A stretch of DNA of 64,000 bases from NCBI GenBank assembly GCA_035771175.1, contig CM069603.1:25458286-25522285 (forward strand). The letters run 5' to 3'. Origin of the DNA: Paratinospora sagittata (taxonomy: Eukaryota; Streptophyta; Magnoliopsida; Ranunculales; Menispermaceae). Positions 33,071 to 43,836 of the stretch are shown here, piece by piece. The notes beneath the pieces are model-generated. The model did no database searches. It was not told the origin of the DNA and worked only from the letters and a program-made list of their open reading frames with translations. Numbering within the stretch: position 1 is the first letter of the stretch; each line of letters begins with the position of its first letter. A program made the translations under genes and the position numbers.

Positions 33071-33645
33071 TAGGAATTAACTTAATTTCAAAGTCAAATT
33101 CCCGAGGAGGAGGGAGTCTTGGAAGTTCGTCTAAGAGTACCCTTGGATATTCACGAACAACTAGAATATCTTTCAAGCTAGGAGGATGACTGGACACTAT
33201 ACTTTCTTTATCCTGATCAAGTATTGAGCATCTGAGATCTTATAAGGGACACGGTAGAATGATGAACGTGCCCACGGACCCCTTGGATTTTCAGGTTAAC
33301 ACCATTAGGCAATGTCAGTCAAACTTGCTTCTTCTAACAATCTATTTGAGCATGTAAAGGTGTTAACCAGTCCATACCCAAGATAATATCAAAATCAAAG
33401 AAATCCATTACTAGGAGGTCCACTACCAACTGATGATCCAATATTGTAAGTTCACAATTGGAACATCTTTGATTTATTTTTGTACCTGGTCCTATTGGCA
33501 TGGATACCTCAATTGCAACGGCAATAGCCTTTGGTTGTAGTCTTAATTTATGGACTACTTGGGCAATAATAAAAGAATTCGTAGAACCTGAATCGAATAA
33601 GACATGTACCAACATGTTAAGGAAAACAAAAGTACCTTCCACCAC
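33071..33645 (-). pseudogene. Element X aspartic protease and linker to RT
   Basis: Open frame 33645-33334 with 'HVLFDSGSTNSFI' (catalytic Asp in the D-S-G-S form) and 'FDIILGMDWLTPLHAQID'. The linker to RT (33330-33071) has stops and frame changes but keeps 'REYPRVLLDELP'. The same domains in the plus-strand copy are at 62300-62844. Confidence 0.83.
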
Positions 33646-34899
33646 GTTATTTTTCGATATCGGTCTTTCAGCAATAGCGTAGGTGTGTCCTTGCTGCCTA
33701 GGGCCTTGTTGCTGTCAGGGTGGTGGTGGAGCTATCGAGGCTGCTTGCTGAACCGGTGCAGCTGGGGTTCTGGGTTGGCTAGGGGCTAGGAGACGACAAT
33801 TTTTTGAACGTGACCCACCTGGCCATACTTGTAGCACACACGATCTCGATCTTGTGGTTGCTGATTTGGAGGAGGTAGGGGAAATCGTCGATTATTTCCA
33901 TTTCTTTGGCCTGTTTGATTTTGGCAATTGCAAAGGTGTCCTTGGAAATTTTGTTGTGCTGGAGCAAGTGGAGCGAACTAGAACCGAGGGTTTTGGGGGT
34001 TGCTCATGTTGGGGCGAGCGTTTTGATTTGGCTGGTAAGGTTTCTTCCCACCAGACTGTTGTACTAGCCCAACGACTCATTTTCCCAGGTTGAGCCTCTG
34101 TTCCTGCTCAAGCTTCTCCTGCTCATAATTTATAGCCATATTCACCAATTTTCTAAAGTTATCAAGCTCCAAGAAGGCAAGGGCCTTCCTAATGTCGGGC
34201 TTCAATCAGTTGAAAAACTTTTCAGCTTTGTTCCTCTCGGGGGTGAGGGTAGAGAGAGAAAATCGAAAGTTCTGTGAACTTGGCCGCGTATTCCCGAACT
34301 GTCATACTTCCTTGAAACATTCTTGCGAATTCCTGTCTCTTCTTCCTTTTGACCGCATTTGGAAAATATTCATTGATGAATTCAACTTCAAATTGTTGCC
34401 ATCTCATGGTACTGGCATTTACTTGAGGGTCTTCCTTAACTGTTTTACACCAAGAGTTGGCGTTTCCAACTAACTGGTAAACAACAAGGGAGATCTTTCT
34501 TTCTTCAGACACTCTCGTTTCCTTGAGCGCCTTTTGAGTTTTTTCTAGCCACTTGTAGGCTTCATCGGAGTCAAGCTTTCCATCATAATTGATGAGCTAC
34601 AGTTGTTTGTACTTTGTAATTTGATTGGTCATCTAATCCATCTTCTGCTTAGTCGGTTCCAAGTGTAACTGAGGGACCACAGTTTGATGATCAGCAACAT
34701 TCTGGACCGAACCTCTCATGGACGCCTTCATGTATTCAGTAAAGCTTTGGAAAAATTGCTCTATGTTAAATGGTACGACCACTCCATTGGAAGGAGTTGC
34801 AACAGTTTTTTCGGTTGTCGGTGCATTAATGTTGTCGTCCATTGCTTGTTTTGATGTAGGGGGAGTAGGTTCAGATCCAACGTCCTCTTGCGACTGCAT
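33646..34899 (-). pseudogene. Element X gag, broken
   Basis: ATG at 34899 ('MQSQEDVGSEPTPPTSKQ') chosen because the plus-strand copy has the matching start at 61055. Capsid core: 'YKWLEKTQKAL', 'WQQFEVEFINEYFPNAVKRKKRQEFARMFQG' and 'MTVREYAAKFTELS'. The region 34200-33780 is frame-broken but still shows the Asn/Gln-rich spacer and a zinc-knuckle remnant near 33800-33850. Stops occur near 34632 and 34565. Gag packages element RNA. Confidence 0.82.
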
Positions 34900-35901
34900 A
34901 AATACAAACGCATGTCGAGAGGAGCTAGGGTCGTGCAGACTTCTTGTTTATACCGACACTGTCTGCAGATTGGCTTGATGTTAGCACATAATGTGCGATT
35001 TAAGTTCTGAGGAAGACATGAGGATTGGTTCATGATGCAATGCACATGCATAGTTCTTGAGTGATCTGTCATAGGTTTTAACCTCCTAGTTTTCTAGGCT
35101 AGATAATAGAGAAAAATGAGGAGCCTTAGAGCACCGTGGCACTGTACTTTTAGGTTGGTCTAAAAACAAAACCAAGAGTGGGTTTTTAATGTTTTCAAAG
35201 ACTAATATTGTAGTATTTGCGTATTTAAAACACTTTTAAACAAATCTCTTGCGTATTTGAGAGAATAGTTATGTTGTTGAACATCAGTACATGCCATAGA
35301 TATTTCCTCGACCTTTTCCTCGTGTTGTCACCTACATATACATGTCACAATTCCTTTGCACTTGTTTATACTATGCTCACCTATCACCAAGACTTGACGA
35401 TTCCTATTATCGTCCAAATTCGTACGTCCCATTCCACATGAATTTGGTGATAAGGAACATGGTCCAATCAAGGGGATATGTGCGTGGACTTTTGCAGATT
35501 CCTGTGGAAAAACCGTCTACCATTATTATCCTTCAAGTTCTCACGTCCCATACCATGTGAACTTGATGATACTAATGGTAAGTCGGACTTCCGCAATAAA
35601 CTACTACACAGCAGGTCCGTAGGTTGCCTCGTCTCGTATTTTCGTCAGTATTTGTGTGAGTTTGTTGTGTCCCATACCACGTCAAACCCATTAATAGTGA
35701 AGAAATCTATTGGACGAGTGGGCCTGCCACAGATAGTCTAGCACACAACATCATATAATGTTTACTATATTATGAGCTGAAAATTCGACATGAAGCTTTT
35801 TTTTTTTTTTTACAAAGTTTTACAAACTATTTCAACTGCTACAAGGATATCTAAATTACCTTCAGACTACTTCAACCTACTACGAAGCTATGTTAGACTA
35901 C
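34900..35901 (-). other. Element X leader with three stem-loops
   Basis: Non-coding stretch between the accessory ORF and gag. It contains three hairpins whose loops hold GTCCCATWCC (plus strand): 35416-35445 (AAATTC/GAATTT), 35535-35564 (AAGTTC/GAACTT) and 35658-35689 (GAGTTTG/CAAACCC). All three match hairpins of the plus-strand copy at 60269-60542. Confidence 0.65.
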
Positions 35902-36410
35902 TTAAAATTTAAAAACATATTCACTATGAGTAAACTGTTGAGGAGGTACGAGATCAAAATTAAAATTTTCAGAGGAGAATTGAGATACTGATTGTTCCAT
36001 GCTGGGTGAGTATAGAGAAGTTTTCATAACTTGCTCAACAAATATTGGGTTAGGAAACTGGGAGGCCCCAATGCTGAGGTTAAGATTCATCGACGAATCT
36101 TGTGCCTGTTGGGACGACTGTCCAAATTCTCTCTCACCTAAAATCGGAGGAGCGATCCTTGGTAGTGCGGTGTAGCATTCTTCACGCCGCTTAAGTAGAG
36201 AGTAGATAGCCTCTTTTTGTTCTTTGAGGCTGCGATTGTGTTCTTCGAGGCTGCGATTGTGTTCTTTAAGGCTGTGATTTTGTACTTCAAAGTGGTCACT
36301 CATATTTTTCATCATTCACTCCTCGATTGCCAGCATCATTTCACAGATTTGATCCACAAGTTGTTATTGGAGTATTGGCTTCTTGTGTTGTGGATGGAGA
36401 AACGTATTTC
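35902..36410 (-). pseudogene. Element X accessory ORF, C-terminal fragment
   Basis: Open from 36315: a heptad-like run of 'LKEHNRSLEEHNRSLKEQ' (likely coiled coil), then 'REECYTALPRI', 'FGQSSQQAQDSS' and a C-terminal 'SVSQFSSENFNFDL' segment. Homologous to 59530-60033. The N-terminal domain is missing because the copia LTR fragment joins at about 36412. Function unknown. Confidence 0.65.
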
Positions 36411-36414
36411 TTTA

Positions 36415-36530
36415 GGTGCTGAGATGAGATCTTGATAAACGCTCGTTAGCACCGAAAAGTACTTAGTTTGTGATCATCAAAATATACTTCATCACAGTAT
36501 ATTTAGGAATGTGCTAAGTGATAGCAAACA
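36415..36530 (-). repeat. Copia-type 3' LTR, first 116 bases only
   Basis: Starts TGTTTGCTATCACTTAGC at 36530 (minus strand) and matches 48778-48655, then breaks off into the X accessory ORF. Confidence 0.7.
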
Positions 36531-37001
36531 AATCGAAAAATTAAGCACATTAAGCAAAAAGATCGAAATTAAAATATTTTTTTCATCTATTTCTCTTATT
36601 TTTCATCTATTTCTTCTCCCTCTTTAATATTATAAAAAAGGTTAAGAAAAGAAACTAAGATCTCCCCTTGTGATGTAGTAGAGTAGCGAAGCTCCCCCTT
36701 ACATGGAGACTCCCCCTTACTTTGTGCATTCACCCTCGAAGGTCTACTATACTGTTAGTCACGTGAGAAACATATCTTATCTTTAAGCACAGTGAGAAAT
36801 AGTTTGACTTAATCATAGGCTATAAAATTTGAAATAATGGCGTAGCCGAGAATCGTAGTCATAGGGAATGAGAAAGAATTGCCGAAAAATGAATTCATAG
36901 AAAATTTTTAATCGTGGGAAATTATTCTCCTGGTGCTTGGTATAAATATAAAGTTGATAATTAAACCAAGCCAAACACATAGTATGCATTAGAATTTGTA
37001 A
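36531..37001 (-). other. Copia-type internal 3' end with repeated G-rich tracts
   Basis: Three GGGGAG or GGGGGAG tracts on the minus strand between 36660 and 36720 resemble the repeated PPT-like tracts seen before the 3' LTR of SIRE-type copia elements. No ORF. Confidence 0.5.
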
Positions 37002-37006
37002 ATAGT

Positions 37007-37150
37007 TGTTGCACACAAACCGCAAGTGAACGGTTGCCAAGTTATAATATATTCCGATGAGAAATCGGGTATTGTCTTCAAGGATATCTACTACACTATC
37101 TATCGTGTTTTAACCCAAATTTTATCTAGAAAATCAAAATCGAGTGATTG
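37007..37150 (-). repeat. Athila solo LTR, U5 end
   Basis: Minus-strand LTR end TGTGCAACA at 37007. The motif CCGCAAGTG lies at the same distance from the end as in the 5' LTR at 53815. Interrupted by the Tekay element at 37151. Flanked by atagt. Confidence 0.8.
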
Positions 37151-38238
37151 TCTGGCGATCCCGTACCTCGGACCACCAACCCCGCAAGGAATGACGTGCG
37201 GAATGCGGGGGCGGGATGCCCGGTGTAGGCATCTCCAACCACTTCTCAACCCCCGTGAGGTGCTTGAGACCCTACGAGCCTTATCCCAAATAATGACAAA
37301 ATATAAAAAGATACTAAATAAAACTACCAATCGTATTAATAATCAAAGACAAGAGATAATCCATAAAAATGAACCATAAATAAAACCATAATCCCTACAG
37401 TCCATCAAGATGGACATACACATAAAGTCCAAAACCAGGGGTACAAAAAAAATTTTCATATGTCCACACGGTCTATCTAACAAGTCCCAACTCACCCATA
37501 CTACAATTTGGTAAGTGTTATAATTACATAGTCTAAAATATAATACATCATAATTTAAAACACAGTTCAATCAAAATGCCTCTCAACTCACATCGAGGCC
37601 ATGGATTCTCTCGCCGGCAAGGCCCTCAAGATATGACTACTCCTTTGCCCTTATTCGGGACAGAAGGACTTGAAAGAGGAAAATGAGGGTGAGCCAACGG
37701 TGCCCAGTGAATAGAATTCAAATATGCTATCAATACTCATCAATAAATATCATGTATGCATGTCAATGTGTAGCATGATTAAAAGCTCATAACATATAGA
37801 TATCAAGCATTTATAATAAGTTCGATGCAAGTAAAAGCTTATCAATTTGGATCCACATTCCACATGCATTGGGGTTACTAGTGCACGTCTATTTCACCGT
37901 ACCGTTCTCATCCCCAAATATTTCCTTTCTAAAACCCTCCTATGACAAGGTTAAGTCTCCCTATTAGCCAGATAGATGGGCCCAACCAAAGTTACTAGGT
38001 TTTCTCAAATCAATGCATCATTCAAAACATTAGGACACATTCATGCTCTCAACATACAATATATATAAGTGATATGATGACATAAAAGATATAATAGAAA
38101 ATGAAGTCTACTCACAACCAAGCCTTGCGAGAGTATCTAACCACACACGGCCACCAAACATATCAAGGTAAACACATAGAGTTTGGGCAAAATATAATTG
38201 GGTAATGGGCTAGATGAAATAATTTTTGGGACGTCACA
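37151..38238 (-). repeat. Tekay-type 3' LTR, short form
   Basis: 1,088 bases. Its end reads TCTGGCGATC on the plus strand, two substitutions from TGTGGCGACC. Very similar to 41427-42515. The deletion junction with CACCAAA microhomology lies at 38152-38158. PPT at 38239-38251. Confidence 0.9.
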
Positions 38239-38369
38239 TCACACCCACCTTCGAATGAACTTCGTCCTCGAAGTTTTAAGGTTAAGAAATTACTTAAGCC
38301 CATGAACTCGGCAATGTGCTCCATCATGTAGTCCTCACGCTCCCAAGTAACCTGCTCCTCGCATTGGAA
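38239..38369 (-). pseudogene. Integrase C-terminal chromodomain and PPT region
   Basis: After the stop at 38370 the frame continues 'EEQVTWEREDYMMEHIAEFM', the end of the chromodomain, then the CTTCGAGGACGAAG motif and the PPT adjoining the LTR. Confidence 0.78.
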
Positions 38370-39660
38370 CTACCATCTCACCTTAACCATCGGAATCTCG
38401 CGGTTACGTAACCTCTGGACCTTCCGGTCAAGTATCTGAATAGGTTCCTCATCATAAGTACCATCCTGCCTCAATTCAATGTTCCTCCAGTCCAAGACGT
38501 GATCAAAATCACTCTTGTACACTCTCAACATTGACACATGAAAGACATTGTAGACTGCTGCTAATTGAGGCGGCAAGGCTAATCGGTAAGCGACGGGGCC
38601 AATTCGTTCTAAAACCTCGAACGGCCCTATAAATCTCGGAGCGAGCTTGCCTTTTATCCCAAATCTAGTCTGACCCTTCTGAGGTGAGACCTTCAATAAA
38701 ACTTGGTCACCCACCTCAAACTCTACGGTCTTCCGCAAGCCATCAGCATAACTCTTCTGCCTGTCTTGGGCTACCTTCATATTATGCTTGATCCTCTTAA
38801 TCTTCTCTGTGTGTTCTTGTACAAACTTTGGTCCCATCATTGCAATATCCCCTACCTCCGTCCAACAGACCGGAGATCTACAGGGTCGACCATACAATGC
38901 CTCAAAAGGAGCCATGCCAATACTGGACTGATAGTTGTTGTTGTACGCGAACTCACACAGATGTATGTGCTCCACCCACTTACCACTGGACTCAAGGGCA
39001 CAAGCTCGAAGCATATCCTCCAAAATTGATATCAACCTCTCAGACTGGCCATCCGTCTGAGGGTGAAAAGTGGTACTGAGATCTAGTCTAGCGCCGAGCT
39101 GCCTCTGCAACCCTGCTAGAATAACGATGTAAACCTCGGATCCCTATCTGACACAATCGAAATTGGCATTCCATGTAATATGACTATCTCTAGCATATAG
39201 AGTATGCTCAACTTGTCCATAGAATCCCTAGTGTTCACTGGTAGAAAGTGAGCGGACTTAGTCAAGCGATCAATAATAACCCAAACAACATTATGTCTCC
39301 TCGGGGTGTTGGGTAATCCCACAACAAAGTCCATAGTGACATGCTCCCACTTCCACTCAGGAATGGTAAGCGGTTGCATCTGCCCTCCAGGCCTCTGATG
39401 CTCAGCTTTGACTCTCTGACAGATCTCACACCTCTGAATGAACTAAGCTATTTCTCTCTTCATGTCGGGCCACCAATACATTCTTTTCATATAATGATAC
39501 ATCTTGGTTCCGCCAGGATGAATAGCATAATGAGATCTGTGAGCTTCTTGGAGCACACCCTGTTTGTGTCGTAGATATGTGGGAACCCATAAACGTCCCC
39601 TAAATCTCAAAGGCACCATCAGATAACAAGTGTCAATAAGTAAAATCACTGCACTCAGCC
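38370..39660 (-). pseudogene. Tekay-type integrase, broken
   Basis: Three open blocks: 39649-39443 with the zinc-finger His pair ('SHYAIHPGGTKMYHYMKR'); 39379-39116 with the first two catalytic Asp ('[13 protein letters not shown]', '[11 protein letters not shown]'); and 39110-38370 with the catalytic Glu ('DGQSERLISILEDML'), the GPY/F region 'FIGPFEVLERIGPVAYRLALP' and the start of the chromodomain ('IQILDRKVQRLRNREIPMVKVRW'). The joins near 39440 and 39113 are a stop and a small indel. All catalytic residues are present, so the decay is slight compared with the 9578-20155 copy. Confidence 0.88.
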
Positions 39661-41353
39661 CAAGACTTGTACATCACATAATCAACGTCAAGTCTATGTT
39701 GGTCAATCACCTCCTGGACCTGTGTAGGCTGAGCTCTCATCTGAGCACATATCACAATCTGATCTGAAGGGGTAGCACATATACTCATAACCGTAGCCGC
39801 CTCAAGTAGTCTCCACTCATGAGACATCTGGCGTACTACCATAACTGTCTCTACCCGCTTCCTGCTCAACGCATCAGCCACTACATTGGCTTTACCTGGG
39901 TGGTATTCCAATGTAAAATCATAGTCTTTGAGGAGATCTAACCACCTTCTCTGCCTCATGTTCAAGTCCTTCTGAGAGAACAAGTACTTGAGGCTCTTAT
40001 GGTCAGAATACAAAGTGAATCTCTCACCATAGAGATAATGCCTCCAAATCTTCAAAGCAAAAACCACTGCGGCCAGTTCTAAGTCATGAACATGATAGTT
40101 CTTTTCATGCACCTTCAACTGCCTCGATGCATAAGCAATGACCCTATCCTTCTGCATCAACACGCAACCCAAGCCGATACGAGAAACATCAGTGTAGATA
40201 ACCAACTCCTGATCAGGCTCTGGCAAAATCAACACTGGCGTAGATGTCAATCTTTTCTTCAGCTCTAAAAAGGCATTCTCACACGCCTCAGTCCATACAA
40301 AGGACACATATTTCAGGGTGAGCCTAGTCATAGGCGTAGCTATCGTGGAGAATCCCTGAACGAATCTCCTAGAGTAACCAACTAACCCGAGAAAGCTTCT
40401 GATCTCGGTCACTGTGGTAGGCCTAGGCCAACTGATAATGCTTCAACCTTAGACGGATCAACTGAAATCCCCTCAGAACTCACCACATGACCTAAGAACT
40501 TCACCTCGGTGATCCAAAACTCGCACTTGCTCAGCTTTGCATATAGTCTATGCTCTCTCAGAGTTTGCAAGGTCACTCTGAGGTGTTCCTCATGCTCAGC
40601 CTGAGTCTTGGAATACATCAATATGTCATCAATGAAGACGATGACAAACTTATTCATATACTGCCTAAGGACCCTTTGCATTAGGTCCGTGATCGCCGGT
40701 GCATTAGTCACACCAAATGGCATCACAAAGAACTCATAATGTCCATATCGGGTTCTGAATGTTGTCTTAGGCACACCCTCTTCCCTGATCCTCAGCTGAT
40801 AATACCCGGAGCGCAAATCAATCTTCGAAAAATACCTCGCTCCCCTCAACTGATCAAACAAGTCTTCAATCCTTGGGAGAGGATACTTGTTCTTAATGGC
40901 CACCCTGTTCGATTGGTGATAGTCGATGCACAACCGTAAGCTCCCATCTTTCTTTTTCACAAAAAGAACTGGAGCTCCCCAGGGTGACACGCTCGGGCAA
41001 ATAAAGGCCTTAGCCAATAACTCCTCGAGCTGTTTCTGCAACTCTCTCAACTCGGCTGGCGCCATTCTATATGGTGCCATGGACATAGACTTCGTGCCAG
41101 GGACTAGTACAATGATGAAATCGATCTCTCGCTTCGGTGGTAATCCTGGAAGATCCGCAGGGAACACATCTGGAAAGTCCCTAACAATGGCAATATCCTC
41201 AAGTATCACCTCACTAGGCTCTTCCTCATCAGGCACTAACCCAGCCAAAATCTCCCTATCTCCATCAGTCACAAATCTACCCCTTGTGACTGTCTGGTCT
41301 GAAGCTCTACCCTGTAGTGTAGAATCGGTCTCTGATACACCTAAAGCTCTCAC
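39633..41353 (-). pseudogene. Tekay-type reverse transcriptase-RNase H with one frameshift
   Basis: Starts in the PR-RT linker ('[21 protein letters not shown]'; no PR or gag upstream). RT blocks are intact, including '[12 protein letters not shown]' near 40625. One base is missing near 40442 in the segment before '[16 protein letters not shown]', splitting RT (41353-40409) from the RNase H frame (40412-39633). RNase H has '[16 protein letters not shown]', '[19 protein letters not shown]' and '[13 protein letters not shown]', all catalytic residues present. Because gag is missing, this pol would have to act in particles made by another copy. Confidence 0.9.
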
Positions 41354-41410
41354 CCAATTCCTAGGTCAAAGTCATCGAAGTCCAATACATAGGCCTAACC
41401 TAGTAAAATC

Positions 41411-41425
41411 GGTCTCTGATACCAA
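41411..41425 (-). other. Primer-binding site, tRNA-iMet
   Basis: Minus strand TTGGTATCAGAGACC, one base after the 5' LTR end at 41427. Confidence 0.88.
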
Positions 41426-41426
41426 C

Positions 41427-42515
41427 TGTGGCGACCCCGCACCTCGGACCACCAACCCCGCAAGGAATGGCGTGTAGAATGTCGGGGCGGGACGCCCGGC
41501 GTAGGCATCTCCAACAACTTCTCAACCCCCGTGAGGTGGTTGAGACCCTACGAGCCTTATCCCAAACAACGACATAGTATAAAAAGGTACTAAACAAGAC
41601 TACCAACCGTATTAATCATCCAAGACAAGAGATAATCCATAAAAATGAACCATAAATAAAACCATAATCACTACAGTCCATCAAGATGGACATACACATA
41701 AAGTCCAAAACCAGGGGTACAAAAAAAATTCGTCATATGCCCACACGGTCTATCTAACAAGTCCCAACTCACCCATACTACAATTTGGTAAGTGTTATAA
41801 TTACATAGTCCAAAATATAATACATCATAATTTAAAGCACAGTTCAATCAAAATGCCTCTCAACTCACATCGAGGCCTTGGATTCTCTCGCCGGCAAGGC
41901 CCTCAAGATATGACTACTCCTTTGCCCTTATTCGGGACAGAAGGACCTGAAAGAGGAAAATAAGGGTGAGCCAACGATGCCCAGTGAATAGAATTCAAAT
42001 ATGCTATTAATACTCATCAATAAATATCATGTATGCATGTCAATGTGTAGCATGATTAAAAGCTCATAACATATAGATATCAAGCATTTATAATAAGTTC
42101 GATACAAGTAAAAGCTTATCAATTTGGATCCACATTCCACATGCATTGGGGTTACTAGTGTACGTCTATTTCACCGTACCGTTCTCATCCCCAAATATTT
42201 TCTTTTTAAAACCCTCCTATGACAAGGTTAAGTCTCCCTATTAGCCAGATAGATGGGCCCAACCAAAGTCAGAAGGTTTTCTCAAATCAATGCATCATTC
42301 AAAACATTAGGACACATTCATGCTTTCAACATACAATATATATAAGTGATATGATGACATAAAAGATATTATCATAAATGAAGGCTACTCACAACCAAGC
42401 CTCTCGAGAGTATCTAACCACACACGGCCACCAAACATATCAAAGCAAACACATAGAGTTTGGGCAAAATAGAATTGGGTAATGGGCTAGATGAAATAAT
42501 TTTTGGGACGTCACA
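41427..42515 (-). repeat. Tekay-type 5' LTR, short form
   Basis: 1,089 bases, TGTGACGTCC...GGTCGCCACA on the minus strand. Same deletion junction as the 3' LTR (42429-42435). Confidence 0.92.
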
Positions 42516-42520
42516 GATTG

Positions 42521-43831
42521 AGTGATTAAAATAGGAATTAAACTAATTAATTGATAACTAAAAAATGCAATGTAAATCAAATAATAAATCAATAGAGAAT
42601 ATACTAGAGGTTCGATGTCACCTCGCTCTCAACTATGTCTTGATATATGTATTACTATTAAATCATTTCTCTAACTTATAAGTCAGAATTCCTAATGTTT
42701 CTGATTCTCTCTTTTGAAGCAGAACTAGAACATATTATCGTTGTGTTGATTTAACTCTTTCGATGAAAACCAAACACAACGATAATTCATTAAGATCTGT
42801 GATTTCCTCCTAATGACTTCAAAGGTTCTCGGTCTCCTTTTGAGTCTCACGATAGCCAAGGTTATACTCTTCCGGTTCAAACTCAAGGTACCCTTTTTTG
42901 GAGCTTCTACCTCGAATCTAGGTTCGGTCATCCTTGATCAGGGGATTGAAAGCTTTATGCACAGAAAAACATAAATAAACTAAAAGAATTCATTAATAAT
43001 AATTAAATAATAAAAGCTAAGACATAATCTCGAGTTTGGATCAATCTACACCTCTAGAAAGAGGTTTAGTTCATAGCTAAACAATTAAAAACGGTAAACA
43101 ATGGTTCAAACAAGAATGGGAACAAAGGAAAACAAACTAGAACGTGTAGAAGTTGTCAATGGTCGTCAATGTAGATCTTCTCTTCCACCTCACTCCAGCC
43201 GCAAAACTTTGTTTTCTACTCTATTCGAATGTGTTCCTTTCAAAAAGCCCCTTCTTTTGATATATAATAAGCCCCTTTCGTTGTGTGTAAAAATTGAAAA
43301 GTCCCCCAATTTCCCCAAATTCCAAGTTGCTAAAATGCATTAAAAACACCTTCAGCACCGTGCTGCGATAAAATTTCCACGCCACGGTGAGCGTCGCGGC
43401 TCTGCATTAAATACCGGCTCCGCGATGAGCGCCACAGCCCCCAAAGACTGGGTTGCTCTTAATCTGTAGACTTAGCCATTTTTCTGCTCCGCTTGACTTC
43501 CTTCTTGTGGACTTAACAAATTTTCTATCACTTTTTGACTTGGGTTTTTCATGAAACATCATCTAGGCTTCTCATATGTTATGTTCACCATTCGTGCTCT
43601 CTTCCACACATTTAAATACCTACATAACAATGTAAAGCAAGTAATTAAAATACTCGAAACATCAATTGATCAAACATATAAATTAACAAACCGAAATAAT
43701 GCATAAAAATCAATTTATTCCTAAACTAACAAATGAATCAAAACTAACGTAAACACACTAAACTAATGTATAAATCATCCTAAAACACACTTAAAACATG
43801 CTATAAATCCTATATAAATATGTAACTATCA
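42521..43831 (-). repeat. Athila solo LTR, remaining part
   Basis: Minus-strand LTR start TGATAGTTAC at 43831, followed outward by atagt (43832-43836). With 37007-37150 it makes a 1,455-base LTR. Degenerate GC-rich segments near 43360-43440 correspond to the Athila GC hairpin. Confidence 0.85.
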
Positions 43832-43836
43832 ATAGT

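Larger units (their letters stand above)
29651..36410 (-). mobile_element. Element X, minus-strand copy (chromovirus-like Ty3/gypsy with upstream ORF)
   Basis: On the minus strand: C-terminal part of the accessory ORF (36410-35902), leader with three hairpins, gag (34899), PR, RT split by a foldback element, RH and INT. It is collinear with the plus-strand copy at 59530-62844. The 5' end is cut at the copia LTR fragment (36415). The 3' end fades at 29651, where a short direct repeat TTTCCAATTATTGA occurs twice. Its 3' LTR may be 25166-26063. Confidence 0.8.
37151..42515 (-). mobile_element. Tekay-type derivative lacking gag and PR, with short LTRs
   Basis: 5,365 bases: LTRs of 1,089 and 1,088 bases, tRNA-iMet primer site, pol from the PR-RT linker to the chromodomain, and PPT. 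Target duplication gattg (37146-37150 and 42516-42520). Relative to 9578-20155, both LTRs share one 1.9-kb deletion and the internal region lacks gag and PR. It should depend on gag from other copies. Confidence 0.92.

Noticed and set aside
34192..34978. Plus-strand ORFs opposite element X gag
   Set aside because: Antisense shadows of the minus-strand gag, whose motifs are clear.
42725..43343. ORFs in the Athila solo LTR
   Set aside because: Short, no motifs, and inside a defined LTR.
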